From Atrichornis clamosus (Eukaryota; Chordata; Aves; Passeriformes; Menuridae): 64,000 bases of DNA. The notes under the pieces are model-generated. The model was not told where the DNA came from. It searched no databases and saw only the letters and a program-made list of their open reading frames with translations. Positions 36,011 to 46,925 of this stretch are shown in pieces (the first letter of the stretch is position 1; each line of letters starts with the position of its first letter). A program made the translations under genes and the position numbers. Location: positions 186,001 through 250,000 of the forward strand of contig WBMZ01003467.1 of NCBI GenBank assembly GCA_013400975.1, read 5' to 3'.

Positions 36011-39000
36011 TAGTATATGTGAGATTCTGTTCCTCAAAGGAGCCTCCTCCTTTTTGCAATGCAATCCCTAAATACTGAGCCTGGGAGCATGTAGTTAGTT
36101 GTTCTTCCCCTTTGAAAAAGTGTTTGCCAAAACTCTGTTTTATAAATGTGTGAACCCTGGTAAAGTCTCGCCTAACTTGTAGCTTCAGTGACTGTCTGAC
36201 TGTTGGGTTTGGCTGAAATTCTTATATTATGTATTGATAACAACTTTCTTATCAGCTCTGAATTGATCATCTTATAGTTTGTTTCAGCATTTTCTTGGTT
36301 CTCTAGCTGTGAGGTAACAGAAATTTCTATTTTATGTATTTCTCTTTTTTAAACCAGCCAGCATTTTATCTACTTGTATCACCTTGCCCAATTCATCTTT
36401 CTTTAAAATCAACTCTAACAAGGGAGCCAAGATGCTGTCTAACTAAGATCTGGGAAACAAGGCAGATGTGAAAGACTTGATCTATCAAGGCAGGTGCTCA
36501 GTTCCTCTGTGGCAGTGGAATTATATTAATATCTTATATAAAGTCTGGCATCGAGCAAGACCTTTAAGTCTTTAGTCCTTACAGTCAGGCATAATACCTA
36601 GTTTTCCTGATCTTGTCTCACAGCTGGAAGCCTGTGGGCTCCATCAGTCTGGATTGTTCTGTCATCTAGGATCTCTTGGCACAGGATGGATGCTTTGCTG
36701 CAGTTCATCTAGTTACCAGCTGTTTGTTGAGCTGCAATAACTGACTGTGTCATGTACCTGTCCAAATTTCAAAGAAATCATGTTGGCTTAGACAAGTGAC
36801 TAAATAGATTTTAGCTGTCTATTGCCCAATCCCTGCTTTTTAAAATAAGCATGTAAATACCCTATGGTTGACTTTTCTGGCATTTGTTTTAGTGCATTTA
36901 AAAACAATGAGCTTGACTTTTCTTTCCACATACCTTGTGGAGACATGAACAAACTGTCAAAGGATGTGAGAGGTGCCAAAATGCCCGTCTCCCGGGTGCT
37001 AGCAAAGGGAACTTGAGGGGATGGATGAGGACAATTCTTTGGGTAAGAGCTGGGCCTGGTAAAGTTAAAACTCCTCACAGGTGTGCTGTTATACACAGGC
37101 AGTAATAATGCCTTCTATTGAATTGCTCTGGCTCTCCTCTATTAATGTATACTAAAGTAAACACACACTACACCTTCCTATTCTTGCAGCTGGAACTATT
37201 CTTCTGATATCATTGACATTAGCTCACTGTTCTGTTCTTCAGATCTTTGTTTTCCAGTCGCCTTTTTCAGTCCTCTCTGCTTGTTTGTTCCATTAGTTGC
37301 ACTCTTAAAATTTCTGTTTCTTGGGCCAACATTCTAAGAGATCAACATAAACATTTGAGGGAATTTCTATCTGGGCAAGGCAAACCTTCTGTGGCCAGGA
37401 ATAACATTTCAGCTGTATGAAACTATTGTGGCAGAAACCGTAGAGCTAGCAGGTGACATTGCAGTGAAGAAATCACACAGATATTCTACACAAATATTAA
37501 ATACCAGGAAATGGAAATGACATATCTTTGTTATGTAAGGTTAACTCAGATTCTTACTTATGTGGCACCTCTGCTCTGCCCTGAGAGCAGAGACTTTTCA
37601 ACAACTCCAGGACCTCGGACTGTCTTGAATGGGTGTTCTAGGGTTCCTGTACGTTCCCTAAGCTTTCTTGGCAATACAGGACCTGCCATTTTGTACTTGG
37701 TGTCCCATTCAAAGTTAGCTCAGCGGTGTTTCACATCTATCAAAGCCCTGGAGCTGCCTCTGCTTAGCAAAGCACACAGTCTCATTCCCAGCATAAGAAA
37801 CCACTGTCATTATAAACTCTTCTATGTGGGTACCTCCTCCTTCTTCCTGTACTAAGGATTGTATTGATATTAGCAGCTGAAAAGTCTCCTTTCAGAACTG
37901 GACTCATGCCTTGATACTGACTGGAAGAAAGGAAGCCCACAGTCAGAAATCAAGTATATGCCATCCTGGAAGTAGTTCATTTCAGTAAAACTGTGGTCTA
38001 TGACCACCTCTCCTTGCATACAGCAAGTTCTCCAACAATAGTTTCAAGATAAATTTAGCTCAGTGCAGCTGTATCAAGAATTGCAGGTTGTAACCCACTT
38101 CCCTGCTATTGGATAGGACATGGATGTGGCTGCTCTCACTTGCCTGAGGCCAGTAGGAGTGATCTGTGGAGTGAAAACAAAGGAACTTCTTTTATACTCT
38201 TATCTCTATTCTTATGAAAGGACCAAACTGTGTTAGATGTGTACCTCAGTATTATTCCATGACTTCTATCTGTCCACTTTCTTACACAGGTCCATCTGTA
38301 TCTTCTCTCAGACAAACACCCACGCATGAGATAAAAGTCCGAACCGATGGAACACGTTCTCTGTTCAAAAGAAGCCTGTGATACAAATAGGCCTGTTGAC
38401 ATATGACAGTATAAACTTATGAAACAGTGCATTGGCAGGACATCATAAGGATGTGTACACGTCTGTTCACATAAGGAATTTTCTTACAATTTTTTTTATT
38501 ATGAAAGGAGAGTGATCAGAATTAAATACACTTTTTAGTTCAGAATAATCCTGATGAAAGTATTTACTGATCATCCTTTCTCAAAAATGCGTTTTCAATC
38601 AACTTTAAAATAAGTGTCTGGACAGTGAGGAATTTCTAGCATTATTTTCATGAAAGTAAAAATAAAAAAAAAAAGTGAAGGCATCAGGAATTATTACTTA
38701 TAAAATCACCGGTGAAAATAATTCACCATGTCTGCTGACTAACACCTCTGATTTTCTTTAGGTGGAGAAAGCAGAAGGAAATGATAATCAGATAGCCTGA
38801 CAATAGCTGGTCTGCACACAGCTTCTGTACCTCTGGAGGAGGTGCTACTCAGGTTACTGTGCCATTAAGGTTCAGAACAGTTCCCCATTGTGGCCACAGT
38901 TCATGACAGCAAAGCTGTGTTTCAGCTTGTACAGCTCATTCTAGCCCACCTCAGCAAAACTAGCTCTAAATGCAAAATTGAGCTTCTGCCACCGATGTCT

Positions 39001-39400
39001 GAACAGCATCTGGCTGTGCCAGGAGGGATTAATTGTGACTGCAATTAATTGAACCGTCTTGGACAGTTCCTCCTCTGCTGTGCTGCTGCCTTGCAGTCGG
39101 TTCTGCATCGGTGCCCTGCGCCTTTCAAAGGAGGAGAAGGGGCAGTGCTGTACCTGACAGCACTGCTGCCGTCACCTCAGCCCTGCTGTCGTGTCCTGCT
39201 GCCTTCCTGAGTAGGGTGGATAGTGAACCTGGATAAAAGCTCTTTGCCTCCTGTTTTGTGCTCTGCTGTGCCTCCCTTTTATAGGAACTGGTGTGGTAGA
39301 TGAGTACTGTGAGAGCTGTACATACCACTTCCTGTTACACAATGCAGAAGTATTAGCCTGAAAGTGGCTCTTGGTATTATTTTCCCATGCACAGGTCAAA
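36011..39400. other. No gene recognised
   Basis: Mostly A+T-rich background. The last 350 bases (39050-39400) are richer in G+C and contain overlapping open frames with no recognisable product. A poly-A-like run lies near 38664. Confidence 0.35.
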
Positions 39401-39405
39401 GGCAA
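39401..39405. repeat. 5' target-site duplication of solo LTR 1 (GGCAA)
   Basis: The five bases before the LTR's TG match GGCAG, at 40374-40378 just after its CA, at four of five positions. Confidence 0.6.
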
Positions 39406-39822
39406 TGTCCTGGGTTGTGGGGATGTAGTAAAACAATGTTTTCTCCCCCATCTGCATGAGCCCTGATGAGCTGTTAATGACAGGTCGTTTGCAACAATTG
39501 CCCAGTGCATGTTGGGCCCCTGGGACTGCAAGCTGGGGTTAGATAAGATAAGGGAATCCTGTGGTGAGGTAGGGCCTCTTTTGGCTTCACAAAAGACACA
39601 GCTGGGAGAGCTTCCCCCTGAAAGCACCAGCAATAATCACACCCATCCTGAGGAGGCCATCTCTGTTACTGGGCCATCATGGACAACGGGCAGCTGGAAC
39701 GACCCAACCGCCCAGAGCCTCCCAATTTCCCATCATTTCCCATTCCATTGGGAAATGCTCCGCCCTGGGGGAGGAACACGGACATTCCCGCGGGAATATA
39801 AGGAAGCCTGCCTGGACTCTGG

Positions 39823-39984
39823 CACACACACGCACGCACGCACACACGCACACACATGCATGCACACACGCGCCCACACACACACACTCTCACACTCTTG
39901 CACACTCTCACAGTCTCGCACACTCTCACACTCTCACACACTCTCACACACTCACACTCTCACTCACTCACTCAATCACACTCT
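39823..39984. repeat. CA/CT microsatellite inside solo LTR 1
   Basis: About 160 bases of CACACA, CACGCA, CACTCT and CACTCA motifs, absent from the sister LTR at 62.4 kb. It creates long antisense low-complexity frames rich in Val, Cys and Arg that are not genes. Confidence 0.95.
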
Positions 39985-40189
39985 CTGGCACCGATTCCAG
40001 GAGCTGCTGAGGATTCACCACTCCCACTGGACTGCTACCACTGCTCAACCCGACTGCAGCCTCCCTGCCTCACCAGCGCCCCTACCCGGGTGTGGCTGTA
40101 ACTACACCACAGGGGAAACCAGGTGACAGGCAGGCAGTCTGTTACTGCTGTTTGTTGTTGTTATTGTTGCTGTTTGTTCTGTTGGGTTA

Positions 40190-40220
<31 letters not shown>
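40190..40220. repeat. Tetranucleotide (ATCT)n microsatellite in solo LTR 1
   Basis: About seven and a half ATCT units just upstream of the AGTAAA signal. The sister LTR has only TATATACATCC here, so the run arose after the insertions diverged. Confidence 0.95.
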
Positions 40221-40378
40221 TTTAGTAAAGAACTGTTATTCCTTTTCCCATATTCAATCTCAAAAGCCTGATAATTTTCAACACTACAATAATTCAGGGG
40301 AGGGGGAGATTCCTTCCACTCCAGGAGGGTTCCTGCTTTTCCTTGGCAGATATCTGCCTTTCAAACTAAGACAGGCAG

Positions 40379-42594
40379 TCTGCTGTAAAGCACTTTCCTG
40401 GTAGGGCTATTTCAGTCCTAATCCTTCCATAACTACAACACCTTCAGGTTGACCTTACAGGGACTGGTATGTGAACTTGGTTTTTGGAGCAAGCAAACTT
40501 GAGAGAGAAAAATGTAAGAAATAACACATTGTGCCCAGAACAGTTTCCTGTCAGATATTTTCATTAATGAATTAAGCCTTAGGATGTGAAACTCAACACC
40601 AGTTTACAACTTGAATACTCTGATTTCTGAACTAATTTTCCCCACCTCACTCCCACTTCCTTTGAAAACATCAGTTATGGGGTAGGCAGCATATGAGGTA
40701 TTGAAAAGGAAATCTAGATTTCCAGAATGCAGAGTGTAAGGTATCTAAGTATCCAGCTTGAAGGTTCTGGTGGTATATGATGGATCACTGATGGAAATTC
40801 AGCCAAAGAATTTTAATAATGTGCTCAGAATTACAGAGCATATTTATAACAGTCAGTGATAAAGGTACAGTCTCTTAAGTGTCAATCCTGTGCTTTGACT
40901 GGGGCATCATCCCTTCTCCATTCAAGTTAATAAATCATAAACAAATATAGAATAGAGAGTCCAGACCTGTTTGAAGTCCTCCATAGATATTTTACTTTTT
41001 TGGTGTTGTAGCTTAAGTACTTGTAAGGATTGTTTTATTCACTAAATTAAGAAAAAAAAAAGCATTTAAAACTATTAGGCAAACCAAAGTCAGATCTAAA
41101 TGACAACAGAAATAGTAAAGAGAAGAGGCATTGCAGTATGGAGGCTGGCCCTTCAAAGGCTATGGACACGTGTATTCACTTGGCTGAGAGTTTGGAAAAT
41201 GCCAGTGTGGTGGGGTGAGGGCAGTCTGTAAAAGCCTGTGTGATTTTATTCTTGGCTTGTATGTTTTCACTGTCAATGAAAATACAGTGTGTGATTCAGT
41301 TTTTCTGAACTGAGTGGAAAGGCCACAGGTGCCAAATTTGAGAGTGCCTTTTATTGCCACCTTAGATCCAGAAGCCCTACAGACACTGCACAGGTGCTTG
41401 GGTAGGTACAGCAGTGCCTCTGATAATGTGGGAGCTCCACCCCATCTGTTTGCGTGGAAGACTCTGCAGTGGGTGTTTACAGAAAGGAAAGTTCCAGCCT
41501 TTCTGGACCAGGGTCTGAGCAGATCTGCTGGGCTGAAACTTCTCTGTAGCACCGGAGATGTCTGGTTTCTTCCTCTTTATTTCCTATGGCCTGTGCTAAA
41601 TCCCAAATCTGTGAGTGCTTAGGAATGTGCTTAACTTACTACTAGTAATTCCACTACTGTAAGTAATTCCATTCAACTCAGTAGGGTTATTCACAGTCAA
41701 GATGAGCATGTGTTCAATATTTGCAAGATCAGACACTGCAGAAGCTGGCTGCTCTGCCATGTACGGCTGGCAATTCCATCCCCTAGGCTTTGGTGTCCTT
41801 GTATGGAATGATTTCATTTTATACAGACTTCATTTTCCACATGTCAGCCATCAGTACATGCACTACTAGTGTATATCAGTGCTGAATACTTCTTCAGATA
41901 TTGTATGAAAAGAAAGCAAATTAAAAGCAAATGCAAATTTAAATTTAATTCCTGTCCAGTGTGCTGTTCTAAAACATTTGGAATACTATGATGCTGCAAA
42001 CAACAATCATCACTTTTGACAAGGAAGAGGCCTGCCTGGTTAATGTTGGATTTTTTACTTTTCTTTTAGCTGATTTGTAACATAAAAACTGCCAGAAACC
42101 ACAGCAAATATTTGGGATGTGCAAATACAGTGAAAAGGAGCCCCACTCCAAAGGAACTTGCAGTCAAGCATCAAGTTGCGACAGCCTGAGAGGAGACACG
42201 CAGTTGTCTGGATTTAGCCAAAATGAATTGAATGAAAGCATAATGTGGATAAGGAGAAGCTTTAGGACGTGTCTAATTGCTGAATTAAAGCTTGTACTTT
42301 GCATAAGGGTTAGATATGAAGAAAAACAGCATCAAAGCAAACAGAGCTGGGAGGGGCCAGTTACCCATTGCTGTCCCAATTGCTTTCAGTTGTTATCTTT
42401 CAGAGTGCTCACAGTTTCCTCCAGTTTAACATTGTATGCAGATGTAGTAGTTTCTACCAGCTTTCAGATCACAAATACGTATATTGACTACCTGAGGCCC
42501 TGGAACAGTGTTCTGCATAACACAGGTTGATATACTTTCCAGTTGGACAATTTCTCATTGATAACTCATCATTCTGAATATAATTTTTCCATTT
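40379..42594. other. No gene recognised
   Basis: Background sequence. Open frames of 102 and 130 codons overlap on opposite strands at 41160-41620, with protein-like but unrecognised composition and no splice pair that I could fix. A poly-A run lies near 41051. Confidence 0.3.
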
Positions 42595-43020
42595 TTTGTA
42601 GCTGTCTTAAGATATTGTCGTAGCTTGCCTGTGCGATGTTATGTGATGGAGCATCAAAGCCTTAACAAAGACACAATTGCTCATATCTCCCCTGGATTTT
42701 AGGCTTGCTGTTTACCTTAAAGAAAATTAACTTGGACTGAAGCGATTTGCTATTGACAAACCCCTGCTGATGTGTCCTTATCTTTGAGGTGCTTACATAC
42801 GAGTTGAATGGGGTTTTTTGATGTCTTTCCAAGAACTTAAGTGTTAGGCTAAGTGCTCTGTCATTTCTCTCTATTTTTATAGATAAGTGCTGTATTCACC
42901 CTTTATCAAAAGCCTCATCCTTCCTCCACAAGTTCTAAAGATAATTGCTCTGAAATAGCTTCAGGCAGTTCCTAAAAATATTTTGGGTCAAACTTCACCA
43001 GGCTCAAGCCAAACCCCGTG
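42595..43020 (-). mobile_element. Old CR1-family LINE relic, reverse transcriptase region
   Basis: The - strand carries, in order, blocks matching CR1-type reverse transcriptase. Near 42975-42945 it reads ELPEAISEQ. At about 42800-42745 is a segment like the one encoding the HGF region (CACATCAGCAGGGGTTTGTC). Near 42665-42620, after a shift, come GGCTTTGATGC and CACATAACATCGCAC, corresponding to KAFD and SHNI. Many indels and stops break every frame. Divergence is clearly greater than in the CR1 tail at 6890, so this is an older insertion. I identified it from remembered family similarity at the DNA and peptide level, and the edges are approximate. Confidence 0.6.
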
Positions 43021-45996
43021 TCTGTTCTCTTTCTTTCCTTGCTCGAATTATGCCTGCTTTGTTAGTTATATTCTGACTAATCCCAAATGATTAAAAGTGT
43101 CTGCTAAACAGATTAGTGGCCTATAGTGTCACTGTAAAGGGCTTATGTTGTTGCTGAGTATAGGTAGTAAGTCAACTTACTGAACGAATAGAGAAGCTGA
43201 GAAATTTTGGGAGATCTTAGAAGCCAGAATAGAGTACTGGGTAGAAAAGTGACACTGGAAGAATTCAAAGGCTGGGCATGTCATGAAGGAAATATTTTGC
43301 CAAGGTTATTCTGACATTGGAGCTTATCCACAGTCCCGAAGACCACAGAATAGAAGATTACAATGTCTGTAGTAGTGCATCGTTAAACATCAATGTCTCT
43401 GAATGCAGTGGTGTTTTAGAGAGTTTATTTGCCTTGGAAAAAAGATGGAGACTTCAGTGTAGCCTGAATGCAAGGTTCCATAGAGAAGGCTGTGACACTA
43501 ATGCCTGTGATGGGCTTGAGATGCTGGGGCCAGTTCACAAGTGACAGACTGGCCCCATCTGCGCTTCGTGTGATGCAAGAGTTAGCTCTGACCAGCTTGG
43601 GTATTTGAAAAGAAGTTAAGCTCTGGCTATTCTGACATTTTAACATGTTTTTGTTGAAATGTACTGACTGTCACTCAGAGTGGAAATAGGAAGAAACAAA
43701 CATGAAAGGGAATGATACGTGACAGTGTATAAAATTACATATGGAATTGTACTTGTTTTATCCTCTATCCTCTTCTTTCCATGGAGGGATGCCTAAACTA
43801 TCAGTGCTATAGCTCTTCTTATTCAGATTCTTACCTGAGTGGGAATCATTTTAGAGACAAGGTTTTGAAGGATTAGGTCTCCAGCTCAAGACCACTTGCT
43901 CTTGAACACTTTGATTAGTTACAGAAACTGCCTAGTTATATCAAGCCTTGTTCATTCTTCTTTTCTATTTGTCAAGATAGTACTTGAAACTAGTGTTTTT
44001 CTCTTCCCTTTGCTCTTTGTGTTTCTAAAGACATTTAGTTACAGCTTGATTAAAATGTCTGTATCTAACTCACTAACAAGGTTATTTAGCTTGTTTTCTG
44101 TTCTTGTGAAGAGGGCAGGGAAAGCTAACACCCTTCCACAAAAAACGTATTCAGACATCACACCCTGGTTTCAGCTAACTTGGATTTTTTACACTACTGG
44201 CTTTCTAACAGTTAATTACAGTGCCTGATCTTGTTACCAAGGATGATGAAACTGATTCATCCGCTAAACAAAGAGCTTTGTAGAGCTTTTTTTCCACTTG
44301 CTTTGCTCCAGCATTGCTTTATACTGTCAGTGTGTAACATGTTCTGATTTATTTCATTATTAATTGCCCATGTAAGATGCACCGTAGTGGTTATTTTTAA
44401 CAATGGACATCTGAAGTATTCCACACTTCACCTTTTACCAAAGGATACCAAAGTCTAAACATCACAGGTACTAAGTCATTTGCAAAGCTGATACCTCTTC
44501 ATTTTTGCCATTGAAAAGTCAGAAATGACTTTCTGGTTGGAGTCATGTAGTTAACTCGTGATTGAAGTAATTTTCTTGTCTGTGCACACTTCCTGAACAG
44601 ATGTGGGTTTCCATTTTAACTGTGGTGGTTTATCAGTTGCTGATATGGAGAGAGCATATAGGTAAAGTAGCTAATCAAAAAACTGATAAACACCAGATAC
44701 GCAAAAAATTGAATAATGTGTCTGTGAAAAGGAAGGGGAAATAATTTTCTATTTCTTGATTTTGTTACTAGTCAAACTATCTTGACTATGGCTGTTGTCA
44801 GCAGGTCAAAGGATAGCTGACTAGGGAGTGTCATATTCTTTTCAGTTATTATAGAAAAAACAGTACCTAGGTGATTGCTGTAGTCAGGTGAGCTGCAGAA
44901 TTTGACAGCTTTCTAATAAAAGTTCTGTGCATTTACAAATTATTTCTTTTCAGAGCACAGAGAAATAATACAATTCAGTGGTAAATGAAATTAATGCATT
45001 TACCAGTGAAGAGACAATATGCCTATTGGTATATGATATAATCATAATGACTTTTGAAATCCACAACAATTAAGTAGATTTTCAAAACATAAAGTTCTTC
45101 AGACACACAAATAAGTTGTCACTATGGCAATCAATGAAATGCTGTGCTGTCCTCCTGCTCATAACTCCAGCTAACATTCAAGATCTATGAGACAAGGCTG
45201 AAAAGACGTCAGGCCTTAGTCTAAGGAAAAGAATCAGAAGAATAAAGATTAAAAAGACACCAAATATAGACAAGATAGCTGCAAAAGGGAAAGGAATGAA
45301 TGATTCCCTATATTTTCTGTGCATAATACTTGAGTTACAGAAAGTGATGCTTAGACTGGATGCAGGCAAGGCCTCATTTAATAGCTGAGGTAGTTAGCAC
45401 TCACAGTGCTATTCTGCAGCCTTTAGGGGAAGAACTGCACAGTCACTGTGTCAAGAATCATACAGGTACTGCTGATCCTGTCCCGTGGCAGGCAGAGAGA
45501 CTTCGAGACCAGGTCTCTTCTGGTCCTGTATTCTGTGATTTCCTTTCAATGGGGCCCATTGCAAAGCAGAGCCCGTCCAGGCTACGAACACAGCAAGGGC
45601 TTGCTGAAATGCAGCAGCACACTGTGTCTCTGAGCAAGGCTTGTATGTCTAGGGAATCTCCAGTTAGGATGTTAAGCCTTGTCTGGTTGTCCTGAGTCTC
45701 AGGAATACACACAATGAGGCTGGATCACATATTTGCACATGAGAAAATAGACATCTTACAAGAATCTTCTTGAAACCTGGGAAAAAAAACCCCAAAAGAG
45801 CAACCAACCAACAAAAAAAAAATCTTAATTGCCATTTCTCAGATCAGTATATTTTTAGGACTCCTGCTGAAATTTGTTAGGGCACTTTGAAGTTACTCTA
45901 AGGACGGAGCTAAGAAGACGGGCTGGAATCAGCTAGTCTTAAGCATGTAAATGTGACGGTGCTGCCCATATTCTTCATCACTAACTGGTTTGGTAC
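43021..45996. other. No feature recognised
   Basis: A+T-rich sequence with occasional open frames of up to about 110 codons, for example on the + strand at 45360-45695. None has a recognisable motif. A poly-A-rich patch lies near 45781-45822. Confidence 0.35.
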
Positions 45997-46174
45997 CTGG
46001 GTTCTGCTCACACAGAGTCTTCTTCCTCCACTGACGAGTCTCTTTCAGGCAGGAAAATCGCCAGTCGATCTTCATGGTGTCTGAACTCGTTTTCTGAGGC
46101 CTGAGGTCACAACTTGTGTGCTTTTGTTTGTGAAACCCATAAGACAGCACTGCATTCTTTCTCCCTGTGTTTGG
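45997..46174 (-). CDS. Exon-like open segment on the - strand, unassigned
   Basis: Read on the - strand, it lies between CACCTCTGTCTGCTGGAG (acceptor, ending at 46175) and AACCCAG|GTACCA (donor at 45996). The 178 bases are open in phase 0, reading PNTGRKNAVLSYGF through to KKTLCEQNPG. It contains an internal ATG in a strong context (GACACCATGA) that starts MKIDWRFSCL. The composition is basic and not low-complexity. I do not recognise it. The open frame extends on both sides, from 46261 to 45929, so a chance frame is possible. Confidence 0.27.
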
Positions 46175-46662
46175 CTCCAGCAGACAGAGGTGTGGAACCC
46201 GAAAACAACCACAGAAAAGGAAACATACGTACGGATCACTGTAGCCAGTGGACTGATGCAAAATATGTAACCTATGTATGACAGAGAGGTTTCTTACCTT
46301 TTAAAATTTTAGATCCAAATGTATTGAAGAACAGTGACAATCATGTCACAAAACTGTTAAAGACATTTTCTGATGACCAGTGATGATCTGCCTGATTTAG
46401 AGAATTTTCTGAAATCAGCATTTGTGACTTTGTAGAGAAATATTATTTGTCTTCTTCCTGTGGTATATCTTGTATGTTAGACTAATCCATGCTGGTTTCA
46501 AATTGATTTTATTTAGCCTAGAAGGAATAAAGGACTAAAATTAAGTGAATAGCAGCTGATACACAGTGTTCAGTATCAAGATGCTACCTTGACCAGCTAC
46601 AATAATTTTAATAATTATTCCCATCCCTCCTACATTTTAAGTTCCTTAGAAGCAGCCATGAG
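46175..46662. other. No feature recognised
   Basis: A+T-rich background between the exon-like segment and the CR1 tail; nothing further was seen. Confidence 0.35.
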
Positions 46663-46925
46663 ATAGAATCATTTAGGTTGGAAATGACCCTTATGATCAT
46701 TGGGTCCAACTGTAAACCTACCACTGCTAAGTTCCCCGTGTCCCTTAGCGCCACATCTGCACATCTTCTACGCACCTCCAGGGATGGTGACTCAACCACC
46801 TCCCTGGGCAGCCTGCTCCAGTGCTTGATAGCAATTGCAGAAGGTGAAAGATCATAATAGGCAAAATATTTCCTCCTCGAAGGAAGGACTTCACACTTCG
46901 CGGAGCCCCAGACATTTTCCACCGC
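46663..46925 (-). mobile_element. CR1 LINE 3' end, 5'-truncated with internal loss
   Basis: The + strand reads ATAGAATCATTTAGGTTGG, CATTGGGTCCAAC and GGCAGCCTGCTCCAGTGCTT, the reverse complement of the avian CR1 3' tail. The - strand frame reads KHWSRLPREVVESPSLEVRR. The part up to 46832 is certain. From there to about 46925 a further CR1-like stretch (AKCEVL) appears after a deletion of intervening ORF2 sequence. Confidence 0.88.

Larger units (their letters stand above)
39406..40373 (+). mobile_element. Solo LTR 1 of an endogenous retrovirus-like element
   Basis: Begins TGTCCTGGGTT and ends CTAAGACA, giving the TGTC...GACA inverted termini of an LTR. It is homologous along most of its length to the LTR at 62035, but not in the microsatellite-bearing middle. 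A TATA-like GAATATAAGG lies near 39794 and an AGTAAA poly-A signal near 40224, which sets the + orientation. No gag, pol or env sequence adjoins it, and a five-base duplication (one mismatch) flanks it. It is therefore most simply a solo LTR left by recombination between the two LTRs of a provirus. The five-base duplication fits the ERVL-type group; this is inference. Open frames inside it, including a 205-codon one, are artefacts of the repeats. Confidence 0.85.

Noticed and set aside
39509..40126. 205-codon + strand open frame, the longest in the window
   Set aside because: It lies entirely within solo LTR 1 and crosses the CA/CT microsatellite, which encodes alternating His/Thr and Ser/Leu. 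The antisense Val/Cys/Arg frames there are the same artefact.
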